Origin: Proluteimonas luteida | GTDB taxonomy: Bacteria > Pseudomonadota > Gammaproteobacteria > Xanthomonadales > Xanthomonadaceae | Direction of reading: 5' to 3' | Assembly (NCBI RefSeq): GCF_021191695.1 | Contig: NZ_JAIWPT010000010.1 | Location: 101,997-165,996, forward strand | DNA: 64,000 bases | In this document: positions 44,584 to 57,895 of the stretch, piece by piece | How the letters are laid out: the number at the start of each line of letters is the position of its first letter | Position numbering within the stretch: the first letter of the stretch is position 1 | Translations under genes and position numbers: made by a program | The notes under the pieces: generated by a model | Seen by the model: the letters and a program-made list of their open reading frames with translations, nothing else | Told to the model about the DNA's origin: nothing | The model's database searches: none

Positions 44584-44663
44584 ACCATCGGCGCTGCCGA
44601 TGGTCCTCCCCTCTCCCGTGCACGGGAGAGGGGCCAAGGCATCTCCCGCATTGCGCGGGAGAT
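44584..44663. repeat. Palindromic cluster between convergent CPBP and mtnA genes
   Basis: Three hairpins: CCATCGG/CCGATGG (44585-44603), a perfect 26-bp palindrome CCCCTCTCCCGTG and complement (44608-44633), and ATCTCCCGC-ATTGC-GCGGGAGAT (44641-44663). It belongs to the CCCTCTCCCG family seen at 25456-25556 and probably terminates both convergent transcripts. Confidence 0.8.
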
Positions 44664-44670
44664 TGCACCT

Positions 44671-45738
44671 TCAGCCGAACAACACCCGCATCGATGTCGC
44701 GTCCGGGTGCTCGACGACGCCGCGCTCGGTCACGATCGCGTCGATCAGTCCCCCCGGAGTCACGTCGAACACCGGATTCCACGCCTGGATGCCTTCGGCC
44801 ACGGTGCGCGTGCCGCCGACGCCGAACAGCTCGCCGGGATCGCGCTGCTCGATCTCGATCCGCGCGCCGTCGGCGGTGTCCATGTCGACCGTCGAGGAGG
44901 GCGCGACGACCATGAATTTCACCCCGTGATAGCGCGCGGCGATCGCCAGTTGGTAGGTGCCGATCTTGTTGGCGGTGTCGCCGTTGGCGCAGATGCGGTC
45001 CGCGCCGACGATCACCCACTGCACCAGTCCGCTCTTCATCAGGTGCGAGGCGGCCGAGTCGGCGATCAGGGTCGCGTCGATGCCGTCCTGCTGCAGTTCC
45101 CACACCGTCAGCCGCGCGCCCTGCAGCCACGGCCGGGTCTCGCCGGCGAACACCCTGGCGATGCGCCCCTGGGCCATGCCGGCGCGGATCACGCCCAGCG
45201 CGGTGCCGAAGCCGGCGGTCGCCAGCGAACCGGTGTTGCAATGGGTCAGCACGCCGCTGCCCGCGTCGATCAATGCCGCGCCGAGCGCGCCCATGTGCCG
45301 GTTCGCGGCCAGGTCCTCGTCGGCGATCGCCTGCGCCTCGCGCGCCAGCACCTCGCGCCAGTCGCTGCCCGCGGCCGCGAGTGCCCGGCGCATCCGCGCC
45401 AGCGCCCAGGCCAGGTTGACCGCGGTCGGCCGCGCGGCACCCAGCCGCTGCAGCGCGGGCTCGAGCTTCGCCAGCGCAGCCGCGCCGTCGTCGGCCGCGA
45501 TGTCGCGGGCACCGAGTACCGCGCCCCAGGCCGCGGCGATGCCGATCGCCGGCGCGCCGCGCACGGTCAGGTCGTGGATTGCCTGCGCGACCTCGTCGCT
45601 GCCGGTGCAGGCCACGTGCTCGACGACGAACGGCAACTTGCGCTGGTCGAGCAGTTCGAGCGTATCTCCGGTCCACAGGATCGGGCGGATGTGGTCGTAG
45701 CGGTCGAAATCGAGTTCGGATGCGGATTGGGTCGTCAT
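44671..45738 (-). CDS. mtnA: S-methyl-5-thioribose-1-phosphate isomerase
   Basis: A 355-residue enzyme of the methionine salvage pathway that converts methylthioribose-1-phosphate to methylthioribulose-1-phosphate. Catalytic Cys in [11 protein letters not shown] and Asp in [36 protein letters not shown] is the usual signature. The ATG at 45738 is where similarity starts. Related to the MetH pathway at the left end but not linked. Confidence 0.95.
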   Translation of the reverse strand: MTTQSASELDFDRYDHIRPILWTGDTLELLDQRKLPFVVEHVACTGSDEVAQAIHDLTVRGAPAIGIAAAWGAVLGARDIAADDGAAALAKLEPALQRLGAARPTAVNLAWALARMRRALAAAGSDWREVLAREAQAIADEDLAANRHMGALGAALIDAGSGVLTHCNTGSLATAGFGTALGVIRAGMAQGRIARVFAGETRPWLQGARLTVWELQQDGIDATLIADSAASHLMKSGLVQWVIVGADRICANGDTANKIGTYQLAIAARYHGVKFMVVAPSSTVDMDTADGARIEIEQRDPGELFGVGGTRTVAEGIQAWNPVFDVTPGGLIDAIVTERGVVEHPDATSMRVLFG

Positions 45739-45788
45739 CCGGCGATTGTAAGGCCGGGGCCTAGTCCTGCCCTGCAATCGCCGTCCCG

Positions 45789-46421
45789 TCAGCTGCGGGC
45801 CGCCGCCCCCTGCAGGAAGAAGTCGATCGCGAATGCGAACTCGTCGGCCAGCCGCTTGCGGGGATCGGCCAGCCAGCGCATCAGCGCGCACAAGTACAGG
45901 AAGTGCAGGTACTCGGCCAGCCGTGCGGACGGCACGCCGGTGGAAAGCGCGCCCGATGCCTGCGCCGCTTCGATGAGGTGCTGGTAGGCGAGGATCATGT
46001 CCGAAGTCGGCGCATCTCCCGCTCCGTCGCGGACTTCCTGGAACCGGTGCCGGACATAAGGCGCGGCGAAGTCGCGATGCGCCTCCCACCACGCGGCGGA
46101 TGCCTCCAGCAGCCTGGCCAGCTGCGCGACGAAGGACTGTCCGGCCAGTCCATCGGCCAGCAGCGGACCCAACGCTTCGGCCAGCTGGCCGTGCATCCAG
46201 TAGGCGAGCACCGCTTCCTTGGTCGGGAAATGGTTGTAGAGCGTGCCGCGCGCCACGTCGGCCTCCACTGAAATCTGCTCCATCGTGGTGGCGTCGAAGC
46301 CCTGTCTGTCGAACAGTGCGACCGCGCTGCGGGCCAACTGGTCGCGGGTGCGTTCGCGCTTGCGCGTGTTCCGGTCTGCCAAGGGATCCGCCCAATCATT
46401 GAACAGTGTACAATTTTGCAC
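45789..46421 (-). CDS. TetR-family transcriptional regulator
   Basis: A 210-residue repressor. The helix-turn-helix (about 20-65) reads [28 protein letters not shown]; the C-terminal domain is of the TetR_C type with an all-helical ligand pocket. The start shown is GTG at 46421, inside an imperfect palindrome; a TTG at 46382 could be the true start, leaving the palindrome in the promoter. Divergent from the FAD oxidoreductase at 46453, which it probably controls. Confidence 0.86.
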   Translation of the reverse strand: MQNCTLFNDWADPLADRNTRKRERTRDQLARSAVALFDRQGFDATTMEQISVEADVARGTLYNHFPTKEAVLAYWMHGQLAEALGPLLADGLAGQSFVAQLARLLEASAAWWEAHRDFAAPYVRHRFQEVRDGAGDAPTSDMILAYQHLIEAAQASGALSTGVPSARLAEYLHFLYLCALMRWLADPRKRLADEFAFAIDFFLQGAAARS

Positions 46422-46422
46422 A
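46407..46422. promoter_or_regulatory. Imperfect palindrome TGTACAA-N2-TTGCACA, candidate TetR operator
   Basis: Seven-base halves (one mismatch) separated by two bases cover the proposed TetR start and lie between the divergent genes. Size and location suit a TetR-dimer site that would control both genes. Confidence 0.5.
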
Positions 46423-46452
46423 ACGTCAATTTCAGGTCAATCGACCGGGTGG

Positions 46453-47922
46453 ATGCTCGTGAACAAGCCTGTCGTGGTGGTCGGTGCCGGCCTGGCCGGT
46501 CTGTCGGCCGCGAATGCCCTGGCCCGGGCCGGCCATCGGGTCGTGCTCGCTGAAGCAGGCGACGCCCATGGAGGCTGCTGCTCCACGACTGCGGTCGATG
46601 GCTTCACCTTCAACAATGGTGCGGTGTACGTCGCGGTGCCCTCCCTGCTGCGCCGGGGATTCGCGCGACTGGGCCTGGATCTCGATGCCGAACTCCGGCT
46701 GGTGGCGATCGCCGACCCGATCGAGTCGCATCTGGAAGACGGCAGCGTCGTCCATCTGGCCAGCGCCGACACGGCATGGGTCGACGGGCCGCGCGCGCAG
46801 TCGCGGACCGAAATCCTGCAGCACGGGCTTGCCCGCCTGCGCCGGCAATGGGGCCCGGTCTACCGCACATTGGTCGAGGATGTCCTGCCGCACGAACCGA
46901 CCCTGTGGCGCGCGTTGCTGCGCCTCGGGCGATACCTGCCGCGCATGCGCGGGCACGTCGATTCGCTGATCGAAGACTGCTTTCCCGACCCCGGCGTACA
47001 GGCGGCGGTGAGCGCCGTCCTGCTCTATTCGGGCATCGCGCCCGAGCGCCTGCCGGCGACCCAGATCATCGGCCTGATGGCATTGCTGGAAGAAGGCTTC
47101 CATCTGCCCGAAGGCGGGATGGGCGCAGTCACCGATGCCCTGTTCCGGTACCTGCCGCGGCCCGATGTCGATGTACGGCTGGGCCAGGCGGTCCGACGCA
47201 TCGACGTCGCCGGCGGCCGGGTCCGCGGCGTGCTGCTGGCCGACGGCGAGCGGATCGAAACGCAACACGTACTGGCGACGACCTCGGGCTTCGATGTCGT
47301 GCGCAACCTGCTGCCGCCCGGGTCCATCCCGCGCCGGCTCGCGCGGATCTGCCGCGACGCGCCGCTGTCGCATCGCGCGGTGTCCATCCAGCTCGGATGC
47401 AGCGGCGTTGCGGCGCCGGGCGCTTTCATCGTCAACCACGTGCCGGCGATGGCGCACCAGTGGCGGATGCACAGGCGCCCATCGAGCGCGCCCGACTGGC
47501 TGTCGTGGACGGTGCCGACGCGGGTCCTGCCCACGCTCGCCGGCGCCGGGAAATCCATCGTCGAACTCTATGCACCCGCCACAGGCATCGACACCGCTGC
47601 GGACTGGTCGCCGGACATGACCGACAGCGCCGTACGGCTCCACGTCGAAGCCCTGCGGCGGCGGATGCCCGGCCTCGACATCGAGACGATGCGCGTCGTC
47701 GACCCACGCGCGTTCGCAGGACCGCGCCACCTCTACGAAGGCGCGCTGTACGGCATCGCCCCGGGGACCGCGCCGAACCGGCTGTTCCCGCATCGATCCG
47801 GCATCCCCGGCCTGTACCTGGCGGGCCAGACCACGTTCCCCGGCTACGGCGTATCCACCGCCGTCTGGTCCGGCCTGCAGGCCGTCGACGCGATGCTGCA
47901 GGATGACCGGCGCCGCGGCTGA
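46453..47922 (+). CDS. FAD-dependent oxidoreductase, phytoene-desaturase (CrtI)-like
   Basis: A 489-residue NAD(P)/FAD-binding protein. The FAD Rossmann motif VVVGAGLAGLSAANALARAG opens the sequence, with VGAGLAGL and VDGFTFNNGAVYV matching amine-oxidase/CrtI types, and the C-terminal GLYLAGQTTFPGYGVSTAVWSG closes the flavin site. ATG at 46453 is preceded by GGGTGG. Family members desaturate or isomerise carotenoids, or act on retinol and fatty acids; substrate here is open. No other carotenoid genes are in view. Confidence 0.82.
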   Translation: MLVNKPVVVVGAGLAGLSAANALARAGHRVVLAEAGDAHGGCCSTTAVDGFTFNNGAVYVAVPSLLRRGFARLGLDLDAELRLVAIADPIESHLEDGSVVHLASADTAWVDGPRAQSRTEILQHGLARLRRQWGPVYRTLVEDVLPHEPTLWRALLRLGRYLPRMRGHVDSLIEDCFPDPGVQAAVSAVLLYSGIAPERLPATQIIGLMALLEEGFHLPEGGMGAVTDALFRYLPRPDVDVRLGQAVRRIDVAGGRVRGVLLADGERIETQHVLATTSGFDVVRNLLPPGSIPRRLARICRDAPLSHRAVSIQLGCSGVAAPGAFIVNHVPAMAHQWRMHRRPSSAPDWLSWTVPTRVLPTLAGAGKSIVELYAPATGIDTAADWSPDMTDSAVRLHVEALRRRMPGLDIETMRVVDPRAFAGPRHLYEGALYGIAPGTAPNRLFPHRSGIPGLYLAGQTTFPGYGVSTAVWSGLQAVDAMLQDDRRRG

Positions 47923-48066
47923 GGGGATGCGCCGGAAAAGGGGCCGCGCCGGAAGGGTATTGCACCCTTCCTTTGACGGCAGCAGGAACCCGGAATGCCT
48001 GACGCGATTTCGGGATCACCAGCGGTGACCGAGAGCGCGCATCCCAGTGACGCAGGACTGCGGAAA

Positions 48067-52389
<4,323 letters not shown>

Positions 52390-52416
52390 TCGCGGTGTTC
52401 TCCTCTCGGGCGGCTA

Positions 52417-55400
52417 TCAGGCGGCGCCGGCCAGACGCGTGGCTTCGGCAAGGTCGACGGACACCAGTCGGCTGACGCCCGGCTCGCGCATGGTAACGCC
52501 ACTGAGCTGCGACGCGGCCTCCATCGTCGCCTTGTTGTGACTGACGAACAGGAACTGCACCTGCTCGCTCATCTCCTTGACCATCGCGGTGAAGCGGCCG
52601 ACGTTGGCCTCGTCCAGCGGCGCGTCGACCTCGTCGAGCAGGCAGAACGGCGCGGGATTGAGCTGGAAGATCGAGAACACCAGCGCGACCGCGGTCATCG
52701 CCTTCTCGCCGCCGGACAGCAGCGAGATGTTGGACACGCGCTTGCCCGGCGGCCGCGCCATGATCGCCACGCCGGTATCGAGCAGGTCGTCGCCGGTCAG
52801 CTCCAGGTACGCGTGGCCGCCGCCGAACAGCCGCGGATACAGTGCCTGCACGCCGGCATTGACCCGGTCGAAGGTGTCCTTGAAGCGGCCGCGGGTCTCG
52901 CGGTCGATCTTGCGGATCGCCTCCTCCAGCGTCTCCAGCGCGGTGATCAGGTCGGCGTCCTGGGCGTCGAGGTATTCCTTGCGCTGCGCGGCCTCGGCAT
53001 GCTCGGCGATCGCGGCGAGGTTGACCGGCTCGAGCCGGCGCAGCTTCGCGTCGAAGTCGGTGACGATCTTCTCCCACGCCGGCGCGTTGGCGCTCTCGTC
53101 CAGTCCGTTCAGTACGTCCTCGACGACGAATCCGGCCTCGACCACCGCCGTCGACAGCTGCTCGGCGGCGATCACCAGCGCCTGCTGGTCGAGCCGGCGC
53201 TGGGCGATCGCCTCGCGCTGGGTCAGCGCCTGCGCGTCGCGCTGCTGCCGGACCTGTTCGAAGGTCCGCAGTTCGTTGTCGATGCCTTCGAGCGTGGAAC
53301 GCGCCGCGGCCAGCGCCTGTTCGCTGCGCACGCGTTCCTCCAGCGCGACCTGGCGCTGCTGCTCCAGCGCATCGACCGGCGAGTCGCCGCCGGCCAGCTG
53401 CGCGGACAGCTCGCCCAACCGCGTGTCGAGCTGGCCGCGCTGGCCGCCCATGCGCGCCAGCGCCTGGGTCAGCGATGCCACCTGGGCGCGCTGCGACTCC
53501 AGGGTCAGGGCCAGCGCATGCGTGGCGTCGCGCGATTCGCGGGCCGCGGCGCGCGCGGCGTCGCGCGCATCGACCAGGCCGCGCCGCTCGTTCTCCAGCG
53601 CGGCACGGGCGGTTTCCACCTCGCCCATGCGCGCGACCGCATCCTCGAGCCGGCCGCGCGACTCGCGGGCCTGCTGCGCGGCGTTCTCGAGCGTCTCGCC
53701 CAGCTGCGCGAGATCGCTGTCGATCCGGGCGATGCGGCTGCGCGCGGCTTCGACGCGGCCCTGCTGGCTCTGCACCTGCCCGGCCAGTTCGGACACGCCG
53801 CGGTGCGCCAGGTACAGCGCACGCTGCGCCTCTTCGCGCTGCTGCTCGGCCGCCAGCAGGCGGTCGCGGGCACTGGCGATCTGCTGTTCCAGTGCGTGTT
53901 CGCGCTCCTGCAGCTCGGCGATCTGCGCGCGCAGCGTCTGGATCTCGCGTTCGCGCAGCAGCGCGCCCTGCTTGGCCGCGCCCGAGCGCGACACCCGCAC
54001 CCAGCCCGCGCCGAGCCGCTCGCCGCTGCGGGTGATGACCGAATCGCCCTCGCCCAGCGTGGGCTGCAGCGCGCGCGCCTCGGCCAGGGTCTCGGCGACG
54101 TGCAAGCGCGCCAGCAGCCGGCGGATCGCCAGCGGCCCCTGCACCTTCTCCGCCAGCGAGGTCGCGGCGAAGGCCGCCGGCGCATCACCCGCCGACACCA
54201 GCGCCAGCCGGCTCTCGCCGAGTTCGCCCAGCGCGTCGACCAGTTCGGCCGGGACGTCGCCGCCGTCGACCAGCACGCCTTCGATCAGCTGGCCGAGCGC
54301 GCTTTCGACCGCGTTCTCCCAGCCGGCCTCGACCTGCAGCCGTTCGCCGACGCGCGCAGCCGAGTCCAGCCCGCGCTGGCGCAGCCACTCGACCGCCGCG
54401 CCCTGCTCCTGGCCCAGCGCCGCGTTTTGCAGGGTCTCCAGCGACGACAGCCGGCCGCGCGCTTCCTGCGCCTGCTTGCGCACGCCGGAGATCTCCTCCT
54501 GCGCGCGCCGCTGGCCGTCCTGCAGTTCGACCGCGGCCGCCTTGCGGGCCTCGAGGTCGTCGGTCAGCGTGTCCAGCGACGCCTTCTGGTCGTCGTGGCG
54601 GATCTGGATGTCGGCGAAGGCCTCGGCCAGCGCCTCGAGATCGATGCCGGCGCGCTCGGCATCGAGCTGTTCGCGGCGCCGGTCTGCTTCCAGCGACTGC
54701 CGGTCCAGGTAGTCGACCCGGGTGCGTTCGACATCGGCGGCGCGCGCGGCCTCGCTCTGCTCGCGGTTGTGGGCGTCCCAGCGCGTCTGCCAGTCGGCGA
54801 GCGCGGCCTCGGCATCGCGCAGCGCGTCCTGGCGCACGCCGTCGTCGTCCTGCAGCTGGGCCAGCCGCGGCTCGGCCTCGGCGATGCTTTCATGCAGCGC
54901 GTCGAGCCGTGCCTGGTCGCCGCTGATGTGCTCGCCGAGCTCGGCCAGCTGCGCCTGCGCCTCGTCGCGCGCCTTCAGCAACCGCGACGACAGCTCGCGC
55001 TGGTGGGCGATCTGCTGCTCGATCCGGGCCAGCGCGCCGCTGACCTCGTAGCTCTCGGCCTGCGCCCGGTTGAGCGCGGCGGCGGCGTCCTCGCGGCGGC
55101 CGCGGCCGGTCTCGAGCTCGCGCTCGGCCTCGCGCTGTTCGGCGATCAGCTGCTGCAGCCGGGTCTCTTCCTGCGCCAGCCCCTCGCGCAGCGCCTGCAG
55201 GCGGGCGTCGAGGGTGCGGAACTCCAGCGCCTTCCATTCGGCGTCGCGGATCCTGCGCTCGGCCTGGATCGCGGTGTACTGCTCGGCCTGGCGCGCCTGG
55301 CGCTTGAGGTGCTCGAGCTGCTTGCCGACCTCCTCGCGCAGGTCGCCGAGACGGTCGAGGTTCTCGCGGGTGTGGCGGATGCGGGTCTCGGTTTCCTTGC

Positions 55401-55929
55401 GGCGCTCCTTGTACTTGGAGATGCCGGCGGCCTCTTCCAGGTAGACCCGCAGTTCCTCGGGCTTGGCGTCGATGATCTGGCTGATCATGCCCTGCTCGAT
55501 GATCGAGTAGCTGCGCGGCCCCAGGCCGGTGCCGAGGAACAGGTCGGTGATGTCGCGGCGGCGGCACTTGGTGCCGTTGAGGTAGTAGCCGCTCTGGCCG
55601 TCGCGGCTGACGGTGCGCTTGACCGAGATCTCGTTGAACGCGGCGAACTCGCCGGAGATGGTGTGGTCGCTGTTGTCGAACACCAGTTCCACCATCGCCT
55701 GCGACACCGGCTTGCGTGCGGTCGAGCCGGCGAAGATCACGTCGGTCAGCGAGTCGCCGCGCAGGCGGCTGGCCGAGGACTCGCCCATGACCCAGCGCAC
55801 CGCGTCGATGATGTTGGACTTGCCGCAGCCGTTGGGACCCACCACGCCGGTCATGTTGGTCGGCAGGTGCAGGGTGGTCGGATCGACGAAGGACTTGAAA
55901 CCGGCGAGCTTGATCGTGGACAGGCGCAT
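52417..55929 (-). CDS. smc: Chromosome segregation protein SMC
   Basis: A 1170-residue condensin ATPase. Walker A GPNGCGKSN at about 31-39, two long coiled coils, a hinge in the middle (about 520-680, with ALGQLIEGVLVDGG), and the C-terminal signature LLSGGEKAMTAVAL with Walker B CLLDEVDAPLDEANVGRF. The start at 55929 is set by family similarity (MRLSTIKLAGFKSF). A minus-strand TATACT at 56078-56083 is a possible -10. The 55930-56280 gap contains nothing else recognisable. Confidence 0.95.
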   Translation of the reverse strand: MRLSTIKLAGFKSFVDPTTLHLPTNMTGVVGPNGCGKSNIIDAVRWVMGESSASRLRGDSLTDVIFAGSTARKPVSQAMVELVFDNSDHTISGEFAAFNEISVKRTVSRDGQSGYYLNGTKCRRRDITDLFLGTGLGPRSYSIIEQGMISQIIDAKPEELRVYLEEAAGISKYKERRKETETRIRHTRENLDRLGDLREEVGKQLEHLKRQARQAEQYTAIQAERRIRDAEWKALEFRTLDARLQALREGLAQEETRLQQLIAEQREAERELETGRGRREDAAAALNRAQAESYEVSGALARIEQQIAHQRELSSRLLKARDEAQAQLAELGEHISGDQARLDALHESIAEAEPRLAQLQDDDGVRQDALRDAEAALADWQTRWDAHNREQSEAARAADVERTRVDYLDRQSLEADRRREQLDAERAGIDLEALAEAFADIQIRHDDQKASLDTLTDDLEARKAAAVELQDGQRRAQEEISGVRKQAQEARGRLSSLETLQNAALGQEQGAAVEWLRQRGLDSAARVGERLQVEAGWENAVESALGQLIEGVLVDGGDVPAELVDALGELGESRLALVSAGDAPAAFAATSLAEKVQGPLAIRRLLARLHVAETLAEARALQPTLGEGDSVITRSGERLGAGWVRVSRSGAAKQGALLREREIQTLRAQIAELQEREHALEQQIASARDRLLAAEQQREEAQRALYLAHRGVSELAGQVQSQQGRVEAARSRIARIDSDLAQLGETLENAAQQARESRGRLEDAVARMGEVETARAALENERRGLVDARDAARAAARESRDATHALALTLESQRAQVASLTQALARMGGQRGQLDTRLGELSAQLAGGDSPVDALEQQRQVALEERVRSEQALAAARSTLEGIDNELRTFEQVRQQRDAQALTQREAIAQRRLDQQALVIAAEQLSTAVVEAGFVVEDVLNGLDESANAPAWEKIVTDFDAKLRRLEPVNLAAIAEHAEAAQRKEYLDAQDADLITALETLEEAIRKIDRETRGRFKDTFDRVNAGVQALYPRLFGGGHAYLELTGDDLLDTGVAIMARPPGKRVSNISLLSGGEKAMTAVALVFSIFQLNPAPFCLLDEVDAPLDEANVGRFTAMVKEMSEQVQFLFVSHNKATMEAASQLSGVTMREPGVSRLVSVDLAEATRLAGAA

Positions 55930-56280
55930 GCGGCGTCGGGATGCCTCGATGGCGTCCGCAGGCAGCGGCCGCCGTGGAAGATGAAACGGGAATGGCGTGC
56001 CCTGAGCGACCCGCGCATCGCGGCCAAGTGGTTGAATCCACTGGCATTCGATGCCCGTCGACAGGGGGCAAGCGGCCAGTATAACGAGCCGGGCCGGCCC
56101 TTGCCGGGTCGCCACCACGGCGTCCCGGCGGGATCCCGCGACCCGCGCGCGGCCCGGGACGCACCACGGCGGCGCGGCGGGCGCGGACCGTCCGGGCTCG
56201 AAGGTCGGGAGTCGATCGAACGCCGCAGCGAGCGCGTCGCCGAACGCCCGTGGCGACGGTGGCGGCAGGCGGGCGATCCC

Positions 56281-57381
56281 TCAGTGCGCCAGGCGCGTTC
56301 CGGTATCGATATCGAAGAAATGCACGCGCTCGACCGGAATCCGCAGCGGCAGTGTCTCGCCGGGCACCGGCACCCGTTCGGGCGGCAGCCGCGCGACCAG
56401 CGCATGGTCGCCGATGCGCAGGTTGACGAAGACCTCGCTGCCGACCGGCTCGACCACCTCGACCAGCGGCGACAGCGCGGCATCGCCGTGACCGGTCGGC
56501 TGCAGGTGTTCGGGACGGATGCCGAGGTCCAGCGTGCGGCCATGCCAGTCGCCGGGCAGCGGCGCGGCGCCCAGCGCCAGCGACAGGCCGTCGTCGACGA
56601 CGAAACGCCAGCCACCGCCCTCGCCCGCTGCGTCGCGCTGCAGCGTGCCGCGCAGCACGTTCATCGCCGGGCTGCCGAGGAACGTCGCGACGAACAGGTT
56701 GTCCGGCTGCTCGTACAGCGCCATCGGCGTGTCGATCTGCTGGATCTCGCCGTCGCGGAACACCACGATGCGCTGGCCGAGGGTCATCGCCTCGATCTGG
56801 TCGTGGGTGACGTAGATCATGGTCGTGCCCAGCTTGCGGTGCAGCCGCGCGATCTCCACCCGCATGCCGCTGCGCAGCTTCGCATCGAGGTTGGACAGCG
56901 GCTCGTCGAGCAGGAACACCTGCGGCTGGCGCACCAGCGCACGCCCCAGCGCAACGCGCTGGCGCTGGCCGCCCGACAGCTGGCCCGGCTTGCGGTCGAG
57001 CACTGCGCCCAGTTCCAGCATCTGCGCCGCCTCGGCCACGCGCGCGGCGATCTCCGCCTTCGGCTGCCCGCGCAGCTTCAGGCCGAATGCGAGGTTCTCG
57101 GCGACGCTCATGTGCGGGTACAGCGCGTAGCTCTGGAACACCATCGCGATGTCGCGGTCCTTGGGTGCGACGTCGTTGACCACGCGCCCGCCGATCGACA
57201 GCGTGCCGGAGGTGATCGCCTCGAGGCCGGCGACCATCCGCAGCAGCGTCGACTTGCCACAACCCGAAGGCCCCACCAGCACCAGCAGTTCGCCGTCGGC
57301 GACGTCGAAGCTGGCGCCGGCCACGCCGACATGGCCATTGGGATACACCTTGCGTACCGCATCGAACCGCACGTTGGCCAT
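56281..57381 (-). CDS. ugpC: Sugar ABC transporter ATP-binding protein, MalK/UgpC-type (orphan)
   Basis: A 366-residue ATPase that energises glycerol-3-phosphate or sugar uptake in relatives. Walker A GPSGCGKST, signature LSGGQRQRVALGRAL, Walker B VFLLDEPLSNLD, H-loop THDQIEAM, and a TOBE/OB C-terminal regulatory domain (LGIRPEHLQ). GGGAGGCAAG precedes the ATG at 57381. No permease or binding protein is adjacent; it stands divergent from zwf. It could serve several sugar permeases encoded elsewhere. Confidence 0.93.
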   Translation of the reverse strand: MANVRFDAVRKVYPNGHVGVAGASFDVADGELLVLVGPSGCGKSTLLRMVAGLEAITSGTLSIGGRVVNDVAPKDRDIAMVFQSYALYPHMSVAENLAFGLKLRGQPKAEIAARVAEAAQMLELGAVLDRKPGQLSGGQRQRVALGRALVRQPQVFLLDEPLSNLDAKLRSGMRVEIARLHRKLGTTMIYVTHDQIEAMTLGQRIVVFRDGEIQQIDTPMALYEQPDNLFVATFLGSPAMNVLRGTLQRDAAGEGGGWRFVVDDGLSLALGAAPLPGDWHGRTLDLGIRPEHLQPTGHGDAALSPLVEVVEPVGSEVFVNLRIGDHALVARLPPERVPVPGETLPLRIPVERVHFFDIDTGTRLAH

Positions 57382-57464
57382 CTTGCCTCCCGGGCTGTCG
57401 TGGCATCGTGGCACGCCGGCCCGCGGGCCGGACGCGACCACTTCCGATTTCGGCTATTCTGGCA

Positions 57465-57478
57465 TGTAATCGTTTTCA
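57465..57478. promoter_or_regulatory. LacI-type operator-like site TGTAATCGTTTTCA
   Basis: Reverse complement TGAAAACGATTACA fits the cre-like LacI-family pattern TGWAANCGNTNWCA fully. It lies 84 bp upstream of ugpC and about 420 bp before zwf. The LacI-type regulator is not in the window; regulation of sugar import and Entner-Doudoroff genes is the natural reading. Confidence 0.6.
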
Positions 57479-57831
57479 GGCAGCTGCGGAGGCGACGACA
57501 TTGCGCGATGCCATCCCGGATCCGCGCCAACGGCGCGGCCTGCACCGTCGGACCCGTCGCCCGCGCCGCGGCGCGGCATCCGGGACAACGGCCGGCAGCG
57601 TGCACGCGGACAGATGTCGCGCCATGCCGGTCCGGCCGGTCAACACTGTCGCGTCGCCGCCATCGCCCGATGCGCCGGCCTGGCCTGCCGGGCGCCGGCA
57701 ACGCCGCGCCGCGGCCACGCAATGTCCCGCCGGTTTGGCTGCGGTGCACAACGGGTCGGGCCCCGCCGGTCATGCCGGCGGCCGCCGTGCGCCGTTCCGC
57801 GAATGCCCCTTCCGGGGCCACGATGCGCTGC

Positions 57832-57842
57832 TATTCTCCGGC
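57832..57842 (+). promoter_or_regulatory. Possible zwf promoter region
   Basis: GCTATTCTCCG includes TATTCT, a -10-like hexamer about 63 bp before the zwf ATG at 57896. No clear -35. The remaining 57479-57831 DNA shows nothing that I can identify. Confidence 0.35.
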
Positions 57843-57895
57843 GTCGGCACCACGCCGTCGTCTTCCTCCTGAGCGACAAGGATCCCCTGGCGTCC

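Noticed and set aside
46421..46490. Start of the CrtI-like gene at the upstream in-frame ATG 46243
   Set aside because: That would put it antisense to the TetR helix-turn-helix, and family similarity starts at NKPVVVVGAGLAG.
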